Origin: Pseudomonadales bacterium
Lineage (GTDB): Bacteria > Pseudomonadota > Gammaproteobacteria > Pseudomonadales > UBA5862
DNA: 64,000 nucleotides
Reading direction: 5' to 3'
Assembly (NCBI GenBank): GCA_024234215.1
Contig: JACKOQ010000004.1
Span: forward strand, 124,001-188,000
A model generated the notes under the pieces. The model did not search any database. It had not been told where the DNA came from and worked only from the letters and a program-made list of their open reading frames with translations. Both the position numbers and the translations under genes were made by a program. Of the stretch, positions 21,674-29,493 are shown one piece after another (position 1 is the stretch's first letter; each line of letters opens with the position of its first letter).

Positions 21674-22135
21674 TCACTCACTCCGCCACTCATCACCCGG
21701 CATGATCCGCCTCATGAAGGCATCGAACATCGGCACGGTGAAGGCGGTGTCGCCGTGGCTCGGGCTCCAGATCATGCCCTTGGCGATCAGCTGGTTGCGG
21801 ATCGGCGCAAGTGACGTCACTTTCTTGTGCAGCACCTGGGCAATGTCGCCGGAGCGGTGCGGGCCGGGGCCCAGCTCCGCCATGGCGCGCAGGTAGCGCT
21901 TCTCGCTCGGCGTCAGGCGATCGAAGCGGACGCGGAAAAAGCTCTCGTCGAGCGCCGCGATCACTTCCCGCGTTGCCTGTTGCACATCATCTGTACGTAT
22001 CGGCGAGGCCGGCGCGATGTCCCAGACATGCTTGCCCCACTCCTGCAGAAAGTAGGGATAGCCCTGGGTTTCCCGCACCAGCAGATCGAGCGCGGCGGGC
22101 GAGTTCCGGCGACGGCGCGTCGGCGCCTGGGGCAT
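21674..22135 (-). pseudogene. C-terminal remnant of an AAA-type ATPase
   Basis: The 153-residue frame resembles the C-terminal third of the bacterial/archaeal ATPase family that has TQGYPYFLQEWGKHVWD followed by a winged-helix-like region (VRFDRLTPSEKRYLRAMAEL). Full-length members have about 390 residues, with Walker A and B motifs before this point. Here nothing upstream supplies them: the first 15 or so residues (MPQAPTRRRRNS) do not look like the family. No ribosome site is evident. It is best read as a 5'-truncated gene left by recombination. The 231 bases between the left scar and this remnant hold no other gene. Confidence 0.65.
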
Positions 22136-22288
22136 AGGGGCTGGTGACGGGGCTCATGCCGGGATTATGCGAATGTTTCGAAAATTACGCTGGGCAGATA
22201 ACTGACGTAATTTCACTCAATTCCTCATCCGTTCCTCACAGCGCGCCAGGTCAGCCGCGGCAGGAGCGGACAGGTCGGCGGCGGCCAT

Positions 22289-22705
22289 CTATTCGAATGG
22301 GTTGTGCAACGGCGCGCCGGTGGCGGCGAAGTCGCGCAGGTTGCGCGTCACCAGCGTCAGCCCGCAGGTAAGCGCGGTGGCCGCGATCTGCTTGTCGAGC
22401 GCGTTCTCGGGCTGGGGCACCCGCAACCGGCCCCACACCTGGGCCTCGTCGGCGCCGAACTCCAGAATCTGGTCGGCGTAGTCGTCGAGCAGGCCCTGCA
22501 ACCAGGTTTCCAGCGCCTCTGCCTGCGGCAGATCGCCGCGATGGCGGATCAGTTCGACGCCGCGACGCAACTCGCCCAGCGTGATGACGCTGATGTAGAC
22601 CGGGGCGTCCTCGCCGGCGATGCGCTCGATGAAGCGCATGACGCCGGCATTGGCGCGCGGGCCCTTGCGCAACTCGCTGACGACGTTGGTGTCGAGCAGA
22701 TACAT
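22289..22705 (-). CDS. vapC: PIN-domain toxin (VapC/FitB family)
   Basis: A 138-residue probable RNase toxin. The PIN fold is shown by LLDTNVVSELRKG at the N-terminus (Asp5, Glu11), the central ISVITLGELRRGVELI, and NALDKQIAATALTCGLTLVTRN with the further acidic residues near the C-terminus, ending FAATGAPLHNPFE. The length is typical for FitB/VapC. Its ATG shares one base with the stop of the upstream antitoxin gene, the normal layout for a coupled type II toxin-antitoxin pair. All expected active-site acids are present, so it looks functional. Confidence 0.92.
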   Translation of the reverse strand: MYLLDTNVVSELRKGPRANAGVMRFIERIAGEDAPVYISVITLGELRRGVELIRHRGDLPQAEALETWLQGLLDDYADQILEFGADEAQVWGRLRVPQPENALDKQIAATALTCGLTLVTRNLRDFAATGAPLHNPFE

Positions 22706-22938
22706 CAGTCGAATACGTCCGCCGCCGGCCGCTCCTCGTGCCGGGCGAAGTCCTCGTCGCGGCCCACATCGGGCATCTGGCGCAACACTTCGAGGAAGGA
22801 TTTCTTGCGCGGGCGCAGCAGCGCCTGTTCCAGGATGCGCCGGTGCTCGGCCTCGGCGCTGATGCCGTGCCGGCTGGCGCGGACCTTCAGCGCGTTGGCG
22901 ATGGCGTCATCGACATTGCGCACGATCAGATTGGCCAT
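22705..22938 (-). CDS. FitA/VapB-type ribbon-helix-helix antitoxin
   Basis: A 77-residue antitoxin. The N-terminus MANLIVRNVDDAIANALKVR is the RHH DNA-binding fold of FitA-like proteins, followed by the helix SAEAEHRRILEQALL and a C-terminal toxin-binding tail ending in PAADVFD. The ATG at 22938 has an AGGAG ribosome site; a longer frame upstream has none. It precedes and overlaps the toxin by one base. The operator is probably the repeat in the promoter at 22968-22995. Confidence 0.9.
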   Translation of the reverse strand: MANLIVRNVDDAIANALKVRASRHGISAEAEHRRILEQALLRPRKKSFLEVLRQMPDVGRDEDFARHEERPAADVFD

Positions 22939-22967
22939 GGCGGTCTCCTGTTGCGAACGGGTTACCG

Positions 22968-22995
22968 ATGATAGCAATGATAGCGACGGTGGCAA
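22968..22995 (-). promoter_or_regulatory. Candidate promoter and operator of the first PIN toxin-antitoxin operon
   Basis: On the minus strand a -35 TTGCCA (22995-22990) and a -10 TATCAT (22973-22968) are separated by 16 bases. The -10 region carries two direct repeats on the plus strand, ATGATAGC at 22968-22975 and 22977-22984, a nine-base period. A repressor bound there would cover the promoter, as expected for autoregulation by the antitoxin. Confidence 0.5.
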
Positions 22996-23062
22996 GCACA
23001 TTGCGGTACGCTCAGTCGATCAGCCGTCGAGATCGTGAACTACCACTGCCCAGGAGACCGCC

Positions 23063-23365
23063 ATGCGCCCCCCTATCCATCCCGGCGAAGTGCTTGCCGA
23101 CAAATTGGCGGAACTAAACATCACCCCGACCGAACTGGCCCGGCAGATCGCGGTGCCGGCCAATCGCCTGTCGCAGATCATCCGCGGCAAGCGGTCGATC
23201 ACCGGCGACACCGCCCTGCGACTCGGCCACTGGTTCGGCACCAGCCCGCAGTTCTGGCTGAATTTGCAGGCTGCCTACGGTATTCGCGTGGCCGAACCTG
23301 CGGTTGGCCCCGAGATCGGCCGTTTGCCGGTTCGCCCTGGGTGCGAAAAGCGGGCTGGTGCTTGA
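23063..23365 (+). CDS. higA: Orphan HigA-family antitoxin (XRE HTH), copy 1
   Basis: A 100-residue protein starting MRPPIHPGEVLADKLAELNI with an AGGAG ribosome site. The HTH spans LARQIAVPANRLSQIIRGKR and the family block ITGDTALRLGHWFGTSPQFW follows. No higB toxin gene precedes it. However, the bases just upstream (23027-23043) encode VEIVNYH, which matches the C-terminal VEIVDYH of HigB toxins, so a toxin was probably here and has been deleted down to its last codons. The C-terminal tail (from about residue 78) departs from the family pattern and may be altered. It is divergent from the PIN pair, sharing the upstream region. Confidence 0.85.
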   Translation: MRPPIHPGEVLADKLAELNITPTELARQIAVPANRLSQIIRGKRSITGDTALRLGHWFGTSPQFWLNLQAAYGIRVAEPAVGPEIGRLPVRPGCEKRAGA

Positions 23366-23430
23366 TTGCATTGCGCATGGGCAGGGCCGACGGTCAGCAA
23401 AGAATCGGAAGGGTGGTGCCGTTTCATCAA

Positions 23431-23447
23431 GTACCATGCAATGGTAC
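23431..23447. repeat. Short inverted repeat between convergent higA and the DUF4338 gene
   Basis: GTACCAT and ATGGTAC are perfect 7-base arms around the 3-base loop GCA. It lies in the 127-base gap between two converging genes, so it may help end transcription, although there is no T-run. Nothing else was seen in this gap. Confidence 0.45.
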
Positions 23448-23492
23448 GACTCGGCAAAACTGCACCAGCGAAGGTGGTCAAGTTGAACCAGT

Positions 23493-25622
23493 TCAGATTC
23501 CGCTGCTTGCGGAAAACTCACCCCGTGCTTCATCGGCGTCAACGGGGTTAATGTGCCTGGCGTTCTCATTGAAGAAGTCCACAAACGCCCGTGCGTTATC
23601 CTGCGACACACTACCAAGCACAGCATCGTTTTGAATTCGCTTAGAGAGCCAACGTTGTCGCCACAAGCTGGCAATCACCTTGACCGAATGCCCACGATTT
23701 TCGGTAGCTGGGTAGAGACCAACAAGTTCATTGATTGCGCCAGGATGTAACTCGCATCCGTAGAAGACTCTAGGCGTTGCATGGTGCAGGACCGTTGACG
23801 CATTAATGCCCAGCGCCTCGACTGCCTCTCGGATCTGCCGTAGTCGTGGACTTGCACCTTCGCCAAAACGGTGATTGATGCGGCGTGCTCGATACATTCG
23901 TTCACTGACTTCCCGCAGCACCCGCACAGTGGTCGTACCAAGGTGAACGGTCCCATAGCCAGCAGTTTTGGCTAATTCGTGCCACTCGATGTCATGGTCA
24001 AGTACGGGGAATTCGCTCGTGCGTAGTCGGAGTCGGTTGTACTGGCTGCTGCCATTCCCGTAGAGGCTGGTCGTTGTCAGAATCTTGAGTTCAGCCGGCC
24101 GATAGACGGCGCGGCCAGCCATCTGCGAACTGATGATACTGACTTGGCCGGCGTAGCGGTTGCGGTAAGCGTCACGCACCTCTTCGGATGCCATCAGCAG
24201 GGCAACGAGTTTACCGCCCAGCAAATTGTTATAAGGCGCCACAGCACCGCAGACACTCACATCGGCTACCTGGCTGGAAAGGCCAGCCTTGCGCACTTCC
24301 AGTATCACCGTCCTTATCGAGCGCAGGCCATTGGGATGCTGCAATAGGGTGTCCAGTAGTGCGCGCCCGCCCTTGGTCCAGTCGAGCGCCTGAAAAGTGC
24401 GTTTTGCATCGAGTAACAGCGCCAAGGTCTCCGCTCGCTTGCGCACGAAAAGAGGGTCTTCAGACGCCGCCAGCCAGTCCATCCGTTCGGGGGCGATTTT
24501 GGAGAGGTTACGCTGCGAGCGAATGGCCTCGTTAGCTTCTTCAGCCTCGCCATACGCTGCTTCCAATTGCTTGATACGCGCGATGGCGGCGCCAGCACAG
24601 CGCTGCTCCAACCGCAAGATAGTGCGCTCCGCTGGGAAGGCTAATTCGTCTGGGCTGAGCATGTCGTCCCAGCGGATTTCGTTAATGCTGCGCTCCAGGC
24701 GCGACACCAAGGCCCTTAGCGCGATCTCGCAATCCCAAGCACCCGACCGTAGTTTCTCGATCAAAGGTTCCGGATTCCAGCCGATCCAGTCATCGCGCAC
24801 GCGCATGCGTACCACAGGGCTTGTGAGCATTGCAATGCCGATGACTGGCCGCTTGGGGCGTGCCGAGTTGCGGATCAGAATGGCCATCTGACGTCCCGGT
24901 GTCGACCGGTATTCCAGTGACCACGTGTGCCGGAAATAGCGCCAGATGTCGATCAGTCGCAGGCCAGTAACCGAGCACTTTGCGTTTTCATCACAAACCT
25001 CGATCACGGGGTCAATCACCGTTCTAAGCCGGTCTGCCGCCTCTGTCGGAGGTAGTCCGGCAAACGGTCGCAAAGCTGACGCAAGCTGCATTCCGTCGTC
25101 GATAACGTCAGCAATCGAACTACGGATCGTCTGGCGAGGGACGACTCGATGCATTCGCCCGAGGAATTTTTGAACTGCTGGATCCCCAAGTTGGCGATCA
25201 CGACCCGTCTGCAGTGCGCGCCGTAGCCGCTCTTTGGCCTGTTCGGGGGTTTCCCCGACCAAGCGCAACCCTGGTGGCTGGAGATGAATGGCATTATCGT
25301 CGGCGCTGATCTCCCAACCTTGATCGAGCAGGTCAGCGAGCAGCAAACCCACAGCGCGCAGTTCCAAACTCCATACCTCGTCGTGCCAGAGCGTATGGAG
25401 GCGCCGCAGTGCCGCACCTAGTTGCTGAGGTTCTTGATCCCGCTTTACCTCGATAAACGCACCCAGTTTGACGAGCACGTGCCTGGGCAGATTCGGCGTG
25501 ATCGTTCGCAGATCCGTCGCAACGGATGTGTCTTCTTCGCTAACGTCCTCTTTCATGTGGTGTCGCCTGTTCGCCGGAATCAGAAGCTGGGCCTGCAGGC
25601 CCAGCTTCCTAGATAGCATCAC
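23493..25622 (-). CDS. DUF4338 (DruA-like) protein
   Basis: A 709-residue protein that appears to belong to DUF4338, the DruA family of Druantia anti-phage systems. Supporting stretches are RPVIGIAMLTSPVVRMR and RDDWIGWN near residues 260-280, PYNNLLGGKLVALLMAS near residue 467, and TTSLYGNGSSQYNRLR near residue 527. About 180 residues in the middle look helical. The activity of DUF4338 is not known to me. The gene starts ten bases after the GHKL ATPase stop, on the same strand, so the two should be cotranscribed. Two starts are possible: ATG-ATG at 25622/25619, just before a 26-base palindrome, or ATG at 25556 (MKEDVSEED) after it. Base composition is visibly less GC-rich than the flanking genes, which suggests transfer. 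No DruE helicase is in the window. Confidence 0.65.
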   Translation of the reverse strand: MMLSRKLGLQAQLLIPANRRHHMKEDVSEEDTSVATDLRTITPNLPRHVLVKLGAFIEVKRDQEPQQLGAALRRLHTLWHDEVWSLELRAVGLLLADLLDQGWEISADDNAIHLQPPGLRLVGETPEQAKERLRRALQTGRDRQLGDPAVQKFLGRMHRVVPRQTIRSSIADVIDDGMQLASALRPFAGLPPTEAADRLRTVIDPVIEVCDENAKCSVTGLRLIDIWRYFRHTWSLEYRSTPGRQMAILIRNSARPKRPVIGIAMLTSPVVRMRVRDDWIGWNPEPLIEKLRSGAWDCEIALRALVSRLERSINEIRWDDMLSPDELAFPAERTILRLEQRCAGAAIARIKQLEAAYGEAEEANEAIRSQRNLSKIAPERMDWLAASEDPLFVRKRAETLALLLDAKRTFQALDWTKGGRALLDTLLQHPNGLRSIRTVILEVRKAGLSSQVADVSVCGAVAPYNNLLGGKLVALLMASEEVRDAYRNRYAGQVSIISSQMAGRAVYRPAELKILTTTSLYGNGSSQYNRLRLRTSEFPVLDHDIEWHELAKTAGYGTVHLGTTTVRVLREVSERMYRARRINHRFGEGASPRLRQIREAVEALGINASTVLHHATPRVFYGCELHPGAINELVGLYPATENRGHSVKVIASLWRQRWLSKRIQNDAVLGSVSQDNARAFVDFFNENARHINPVDADEARGEFSASSGI
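25583..25608. repeat. Perfect 26-base palindrome at the start of the DUF4338 gene
   Basis: GAAGCTGGGCCTG (25583-25595) is followed at once by its exact reverse complement CAGGCCCAGCTTC (25596-25608). In RNA it would form an 11-base-pair GC-rich stem with a TGCA loop. It lies 25 bases after the ATPase stop and 27 bases before the ATG at 25556. It could be a regulator site, an RNA hairpin that limits expression of the second gene, or simply coding sequence if translation starts at 25622. Confidence 0.75.
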
Positions 25623-25632
25623 ATTATGCCTT

Positions 25633-27408
25633 TTAGGCAGACGCTTCCGCGGACTCAGGCTCGTCCTGCTGGCCTGTCAGGCTCTGCGCCAGATGAGCCA
25701 GCGCGTACTCCAGCTTACGGGACCACTCCGGGATCTCGTAGGCGTAGAACGCCTTCACCTCATCCCGCCCTTCCATGGCACGGTCGCCGATCGAGAACAA
25801 CAGGATTTCCAGTGCCGCTCGCACCGCTGGCGTACTGGCGGGGCCCGAGTGCATCTCCTGAAAGAAGCGCGATGCGGTGTTGAGCCACAGCACCTTAGTA
25901 CCGCCGATCTGTTCGACCTCGAAGAAGGCGCCGCCCGGGATCGAACGCTTGGCCACCTTGTACGGCTTGCCGGCCAGTTCGGCTTCGATCTCGCGCTGGG
26001 CCTGCTCGGTCGTCGTGCCGGTCTCGACCGCTCGCTTCTCGGCCTCCTGCACGAGCCGCTTGCGGCCCTGTTGAGCCTGCTGCTCGGCCACTGGAAGCGG
26101 CACGACCTTGCCGAGCTTGGCGACCTCCTCCATCGCTTGCTCGGACGCGCGCTTGCCGGACTCGTCCTTGTCTTGCTCCCCGGCAACCGCTGCCTTTTCC
26201 TCCTTGAATTTTCGGCGCAGTTGCTCGAGCGCTTTCTCGACACCGTGCTCCTTCAGGATCTCCCAGATCCGCTCGGACACGTCAACGCGCTGCTTGGAGG
26301 TCGGCACGTTGAATTCTTCGTCCAAGCTGGCATCGAAGTCGACCTCGATCTTGATGTAGCGATCGTTGTTGACGAAGGTCGTCGTTCCGTAGTGCCGCAC
26401 CACCTCGATGATGCGTCCCATGCGGGCGATAATGAAGCCGTTGTACTCCTTGAGGATATGGAAGCGCGGGTTCTGGTTCTTGCCCGACGCATCCTTGGAC
26501 TTGTCGATCGAGCCGAAGGTCGGAGGCATATAGGAGAATCGCACCACAATGCGCCCGATCACAGCGCGGGTCTCCTTGTGCTTGACGTCGATGTGCAGCG
26601 GATCGAGCGCCTTGGCCCGATCGGCATCGAGGTCGTACCAGCGGTAGCCGGGCGTCAGGAAAAGCGGATCGATCGGTTCGACGCGCTTGCCGTTCACGTA
26701 CAGTTCAAACTGCGAGCGGAGCTTGTGATAGACGACCCCGAAGTGCTCCATCAGGTTATCAGCCAACGGGTTGATCGCCTTCCAGGTCAGTTTGTCCAGT
26801 TTGTCGATCACCACGACCGTGCCCTTGGTAAACTTGCCGCCCGGGAGATGTTGCTTGATGTACTCCTGCACGAAGCGGGGGAAGACCGCTGGCTTCGCTT
26901 CGGGCACGATGATCTCGCCTTCGGCGTTAGTGTATTTGCCGCCCTCGATGTCGCCGAGGTCGATGGCGCACATGTGCAGCGTGCCGCCTTCCGGTACCGA
27001 GTACACCTCGAACCGCCGGCCCTGGCTGACCGATGCGCTTGGCAGGCCATATCCAAACCGGCCGATGCCGGTGCGACTGTTCTCGCGGTCGGTGCCGCCC
27101 CACAGCATGGCCACCCGGATCATCTCAGGGATCATGCCACCGCCATCGTCGATGACGGCGATCTGGGTGCAGTTGTTCTTGCGCCCGCTGCCATCGTCGT
27201 ACAGCACGATGTGGATGTTGGAGGCACCCGCCTCGTAGGAGTTGTCGATCAACTCGTCGAGCGCGGTGCCCGTGTGCTTGTAACCGATGTCGCGAATGCC
27301 GCGGACGAACGCGGTGCCTACTGTCAGACCGAACTTGAAGTTCTCCCTTGTCAGCGCGTCAACGTAAGTCTTTTGACGGTCAATGGCGGGGATCGATTCG
27401 GTAGCCAT
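25633..27408 (-). CDS. GHKL-family ATPase (Hsp90/MutL/MORC-like)
   Basis: A 591-residue protein with an N-terminal GHKL ATP-binding domain. The N box is LDELIDNSYEAG (about residues 50-61), the G1 box DDGGGM (87-92) and the G2 box GIGRFGYGLPSASVSQG (114-130). A transducer-like middle domain follows (WYDLDADRAK, PTFGSIDKSKDASG). After it comes a Lys/Glu/Gln-rich, probably coiled-coil segment (about residues 390-480) and a short C-terminal domain. There is no histidine-kinase dimerisation domain, so this is not a sensor kinase. Related ATPases occur in restriction-like and MORC-linked prokaryotic operons. The ATG at 27408 has a GGAGAG ribosome site. It sits between a small HTH gene (94 bases upstream) and the DUF4338 gene (ten bases downstream). 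Confidence 0.85.
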   Translation of the reverse strand: MATESIPAIDRQKTYVDALTRENFKFGLTVGTAFVRGIRDIGYKHTGTALDELIDNSYEAGASNIHIVLYDDGSGRKNNCTQIAVIDDGGGMIPEMIRVAMLWGGTDRENSRTGIGRFGYGLPSASVSQGRRFEVYSVPEGGTLHMCAIDLGDIEGGKYTNAEGEIIVPEAKPAVFPRFVQEYIKQHLPGGKFTKGTVVVIDKLDKLTWKAINPLADNLMEHFGVVYHKLRSQFELYVNGKRVEPIDPLFLTPGYRWYDLDADRAKALDPLHIDVKHKETRAVIGRIVVRFSYMPPTFGSIDKSKDASGKNQNPRFHILKEYNGFIIARMGRIIEVVRHYGTTTFVNNDRYIKIEVDFDASLDEEFNVPTSKQRVDVSERIWEILKEHGVEKALEQLRRKFKEEKAAVAGEQDKDESGKRASEQAMEEVAKLGKVVPLPVAEQQAQQGRKRLVQEAEKRAVETGTTTEQAQREIEAELAGKPYKVAKRSIPGGAFFEVEQIGGTKVLWLNTASRFFQEMHSGPASTPAVRAALEILLFSIGDRAMEGRDEVKAFYAYEIPEWSRKLEYALAHLAQSLTGQQDEPESAEASA

Positions 27409-27502
27409 TTTTCACTCTCCATGATTTCGGCAGCGATTTGCGCCACCTGGGAATGAGGCCCTTTGTTTTTGCAGCTGGGCCCCGGCGGCTGCATACCCCT
27501 GC

Positions 27503-27874
27503 TCAGGTCATGAACAAGACGTGTTCGTGGGGCGCAAGCATCGAGCGCCCCCGAAGGCAGATACGTGCCATGGCCTTGCTGATAGCCATCTTGCTGACGC
27601 CGAGGTCGGTGGCGATCTGGGTCTGTGTGTGGCCGAGCCAGAACAGACGCTTGACGATCAGTTGATCGCGCTCGGGCAGCGCGTTGACGAAAGCGTCGAC
27701 CGCAGCGAAGCCTTCGGCCTGCGCGAGTTGTTCTTCAGGGGTGAGGGCGTCCTCGTCGGCGATGTCGAATCGGTTGAACCCGTCAGCGTCAGGCTGAGCG
27801 GTCAGCGCGTCGATGGAGAGGACGGGGGCGAATGCCCCAGGAAAAAATAAGTATGTGCCAGTGTCGTGCCGCAT
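27503..27874 (-). CDS. Small sigma-70 region-4-like HTH protein
   Basis: A 123-residue protein whose C-terminal half (about residues 58-105) has the pattern of sigma-factor region 4: LPERDQLIVKRLFWLGHTQT, then IATDLGVSKMAISKAMARI. No region 2 is present, so it is more likely a regulator than a full sigma factor. The ATG at 27874 (MRHDTGTYLFFPG) has AGGAG seven bases upstream; a GTG 24 bases earlier is less likely. It is the first gene of the set with the GHKL ATPase and DUF4338 protein on the same strand, with a 94-base gap. It may control the operon. Confidence 0.75.
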   Translation of the reverse strand: MRHDTGTYLFFPGAFAPVLSIDALTAQPDADGFNRFDIADEDALTPEEQLAQAEGFAAVDAFVNALPERDQLIVKRLFWLGHTQTQIATDLGVSKMAISKAMARICLRGRSMLAPHEHVLFMT

Positions 27875-28055
27875 GGCTTTGCTCCTAGTTGACTTCACCT
27901 AGGAGGCCCACGGCAAACTTGCCAGGAATTAGATCCGCCAGTTTCCAGGCAGCCATTTCAGCCACCACGCGAACCTCCGATATGGCCTAGAATACATCCA
28001 TTTCTGCGGCTGTAAACCCACTTCGCCAAAATTTTTTCAAGGGGCAGAATCCCGT

Positions 28056-28436
28056 ATGAGCGCTTATATATATTGCTTGTACTCTACTGGAAACGGGGTA
28101 CCACGCTACGTCGGACTGACTGATGAAAAGGTTAGCTACCGCTTCAAGCAGCACATCACAGCAGCTCTGGAGAAGGAACCCGGAGCGGTCTACGACTGGA
28201 TCCGAGATGCCTGGCGCCAAGGGTGCGATGTAGCCGTATTCATACTTCAAGAGGGCATTATGCCCAACGATTACGCCATGTTCGAGCAATATTGGATAGA
28301 TCAATTCGCTGATCTGCTCAACGTGTTGGATAACCGTGATGGCAAGTCAAACTCTACGATTGCAAAGCAAGTGATCAACGCTATCCAAGCGCAGTTGAAA
28401 TTGGGACGTCGCGCTGTGCCTCGCGATACCACCTGA
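28056..28436 (+). CDS. GIY-YIG domain protein
   Basis: A 126-residue protein that starts with a GIY-YIG nuclease-like core: YIYCLYSTGNGVPRYVGLT (residues 4-22), followed by VSYRFKQHITAAL, which may carry the Arg/His of the second motif, and later the acidic MFEQYWIDQF. It looks like a standalone small member of the family, which includes homing and phage-related nucleases as well as DNA repair enzymes. The ATG follows AAGGGG. Base composition is the lowest in GC of the region, which suggests recent transfer. It points away from the GHKL operon, with 181 bases between the two starts, so a divergent promoter region may be shared. Confidence 0.75.
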   Translation: MSAYIYCLYSTGNGVPRYVGLTDEKVSYRFKQHITAALEKEPGAVYDWIRDAWRQGCDVAVFILQEGIMPNDYAMFEQYWIDQFADLLNVLDNRDGKSNSTIAKQVINAIQAQLKLGRRAVPRDTT

Positions 28437-28597
28437 AATCCGGATGGCGTTGTATCAGGCACATGTCAGATCGGATGCCTCGCATCGGCCATTTAAGGCT
28501 AGTGATAGAGCGGGTCATACGCCAAGTCCGTCAGCCACGGCAATACCCCTCCGCCGAATCGTGCTCATGCACCCGAATCCGCGGCCCGATCTTGTCT

Positions 28598-28855
28598 TTA
28601 CAACTCGCGCGTCGCGACGCGCATGTCGTATTCCGTTTGCAGGTTCCTCCAGAACCGCGCGTCCATGCCGGAATAAAGGCCCAGGCGCAATGCGGTGTCG
28701 GCGGTGATGGGGCGGCGACCGTTGACCAGTTCGCTGATGCGGCTGGGGGAGACGTCGATGTCGGCCGCGAGCTCGCGCGCGGTGATGCCCATCGGCTTCA
28801 TGAATTCTTCCAGCAGGATTTCGCCGGGGTGGATTTCGTCGAGCAATTCCGCCAT
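28598..28855 (-). CDS. higA: Orphan HigA-family antitoxin, copy 2, with HigB remnant upstream
   Basis: An 85-residue HTH antitoxin beginning MAELLDEIHPGEILLEEF, then the HTH AADIDVSPSRISELVNGRR and ITADTALRLGLYSGMDARFW. It is nearly identical to the copy at 31002 but ends early at ATREL because of small changes after that point; the other copy continues KDKIAPRIR. Directly upstream and in frame (28865-28897) lies ARAVTHVEIVDYH, the usual end of a HigB toxin, without its stop codon, so the toxin has been deleted except for the tail. The ribosome site CAGGAG precedes the ATG. Confidence 0.85.
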   Translation of the reverse strand: MAELLDEIHPGEILLEEFMKPMGITARELAADIDVSPSRISELVNGRRPITADTALRLGLYSGMDARFWRNLQTEYDMRVATREL

Positions 28856-28964
28856 GTCCCGCTCCTGGTGATAGTCCACGATCTCGACGTGGGTCACGGC
28901 GCGCGCCTCAAGCTCGCCCCACCTTTTTAACACGTCGCGTCAAGAATGAGACTGGCAGCGGCGT

Positions 28965-29489
28965 TCAACCAACCAGTGCTTCCAGCTCTTTGGAATCAGA
29001 GCGCGCCAACCGCCGACCTTCCTTCGCCACGTTGACCTGCAAGGCCACGCGCGCCACCTCCAGGATGTCGTGGGCCAGCGAGTAGGTGCCCTTGGTCTGC
29101 AACCAGGTCAGCACGTCCGCCAGATGCCAGATCGACGCACTGCCCTCGTGCACCGGCGCGGGAAAGCTGCCGGGATGCGCCAGCATCAGCTTGCGCATGT
29201 TCTGCCGCGATACGCCGATGAGCTCGGCCACGTCGGTCAGGCCGACCAGATCGGGCGCCGCCTCGATCAGTAGGGCCGAGGGCACGGCGCGGCGCACGTC
29301 GGCAAGCGCACTGCGCACTGCGGCATCGGCATCGACCGCCTCGCGGGTGAACTCCAGCGCCAGGCGCCCCGGCTGTCCGATGCCGACCAGAGCATCGTCG
29401 CAACCGGCCTCGCCCAGACGCTCGACCAGCGCGCCCGGGTCACGATCATCGCCAGCAAGCTGGTACTTCAGGGTGAAGGTGTATTCCAT
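28965..29489 (-). CDS. Two-domain HTH protein, probable antitoxin partner
   Basis: A 174-residue protein. The N-terminal half (MEYTFTLKYQLAGDD to residue 70) is a small alpha/beta domain. The C-terminal half has an AlpA/MerR-like HTH: VGLTDVAELIGVSRQNMRKL near residue 95, then FPAPVHEGSASIWHLADVLT. GAGGAG precedes ATG 29489 and lies within the end of the upstream HicA-like gene, four bases away, so the two are translated together. The layout resembles a toxin-first pair with a DNA-binding antitoxin, as in hicAB. The pairing is inferred from context. Confidence 0.7.
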   Translation of the reverse strand: MEYTFTLKYQLAGDDRDPGALVERLGEAGCDDALVGIGQPGRLALEFTREAVDADAAVRSALADVRRAVPSALLIEAAPDLVGLTDVAELIGVSRQNMRKLMLAHPGSFPAPVHEGSASIWHLADVLTWLQTKGTYSLAHDILEVARVALQVNVAKEGRRLARSDSKELEALVG

Positions 29490-29493
29490 CGTG

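Noticed and set aside
25468..27456. A 662-codon plus-strand frame opposite the GHKL ATPase
   Set aside because: The minus strand has complete N, G1 and G2 boxes; the plus-strand product is Leu/Arg/His-rich without domain features.
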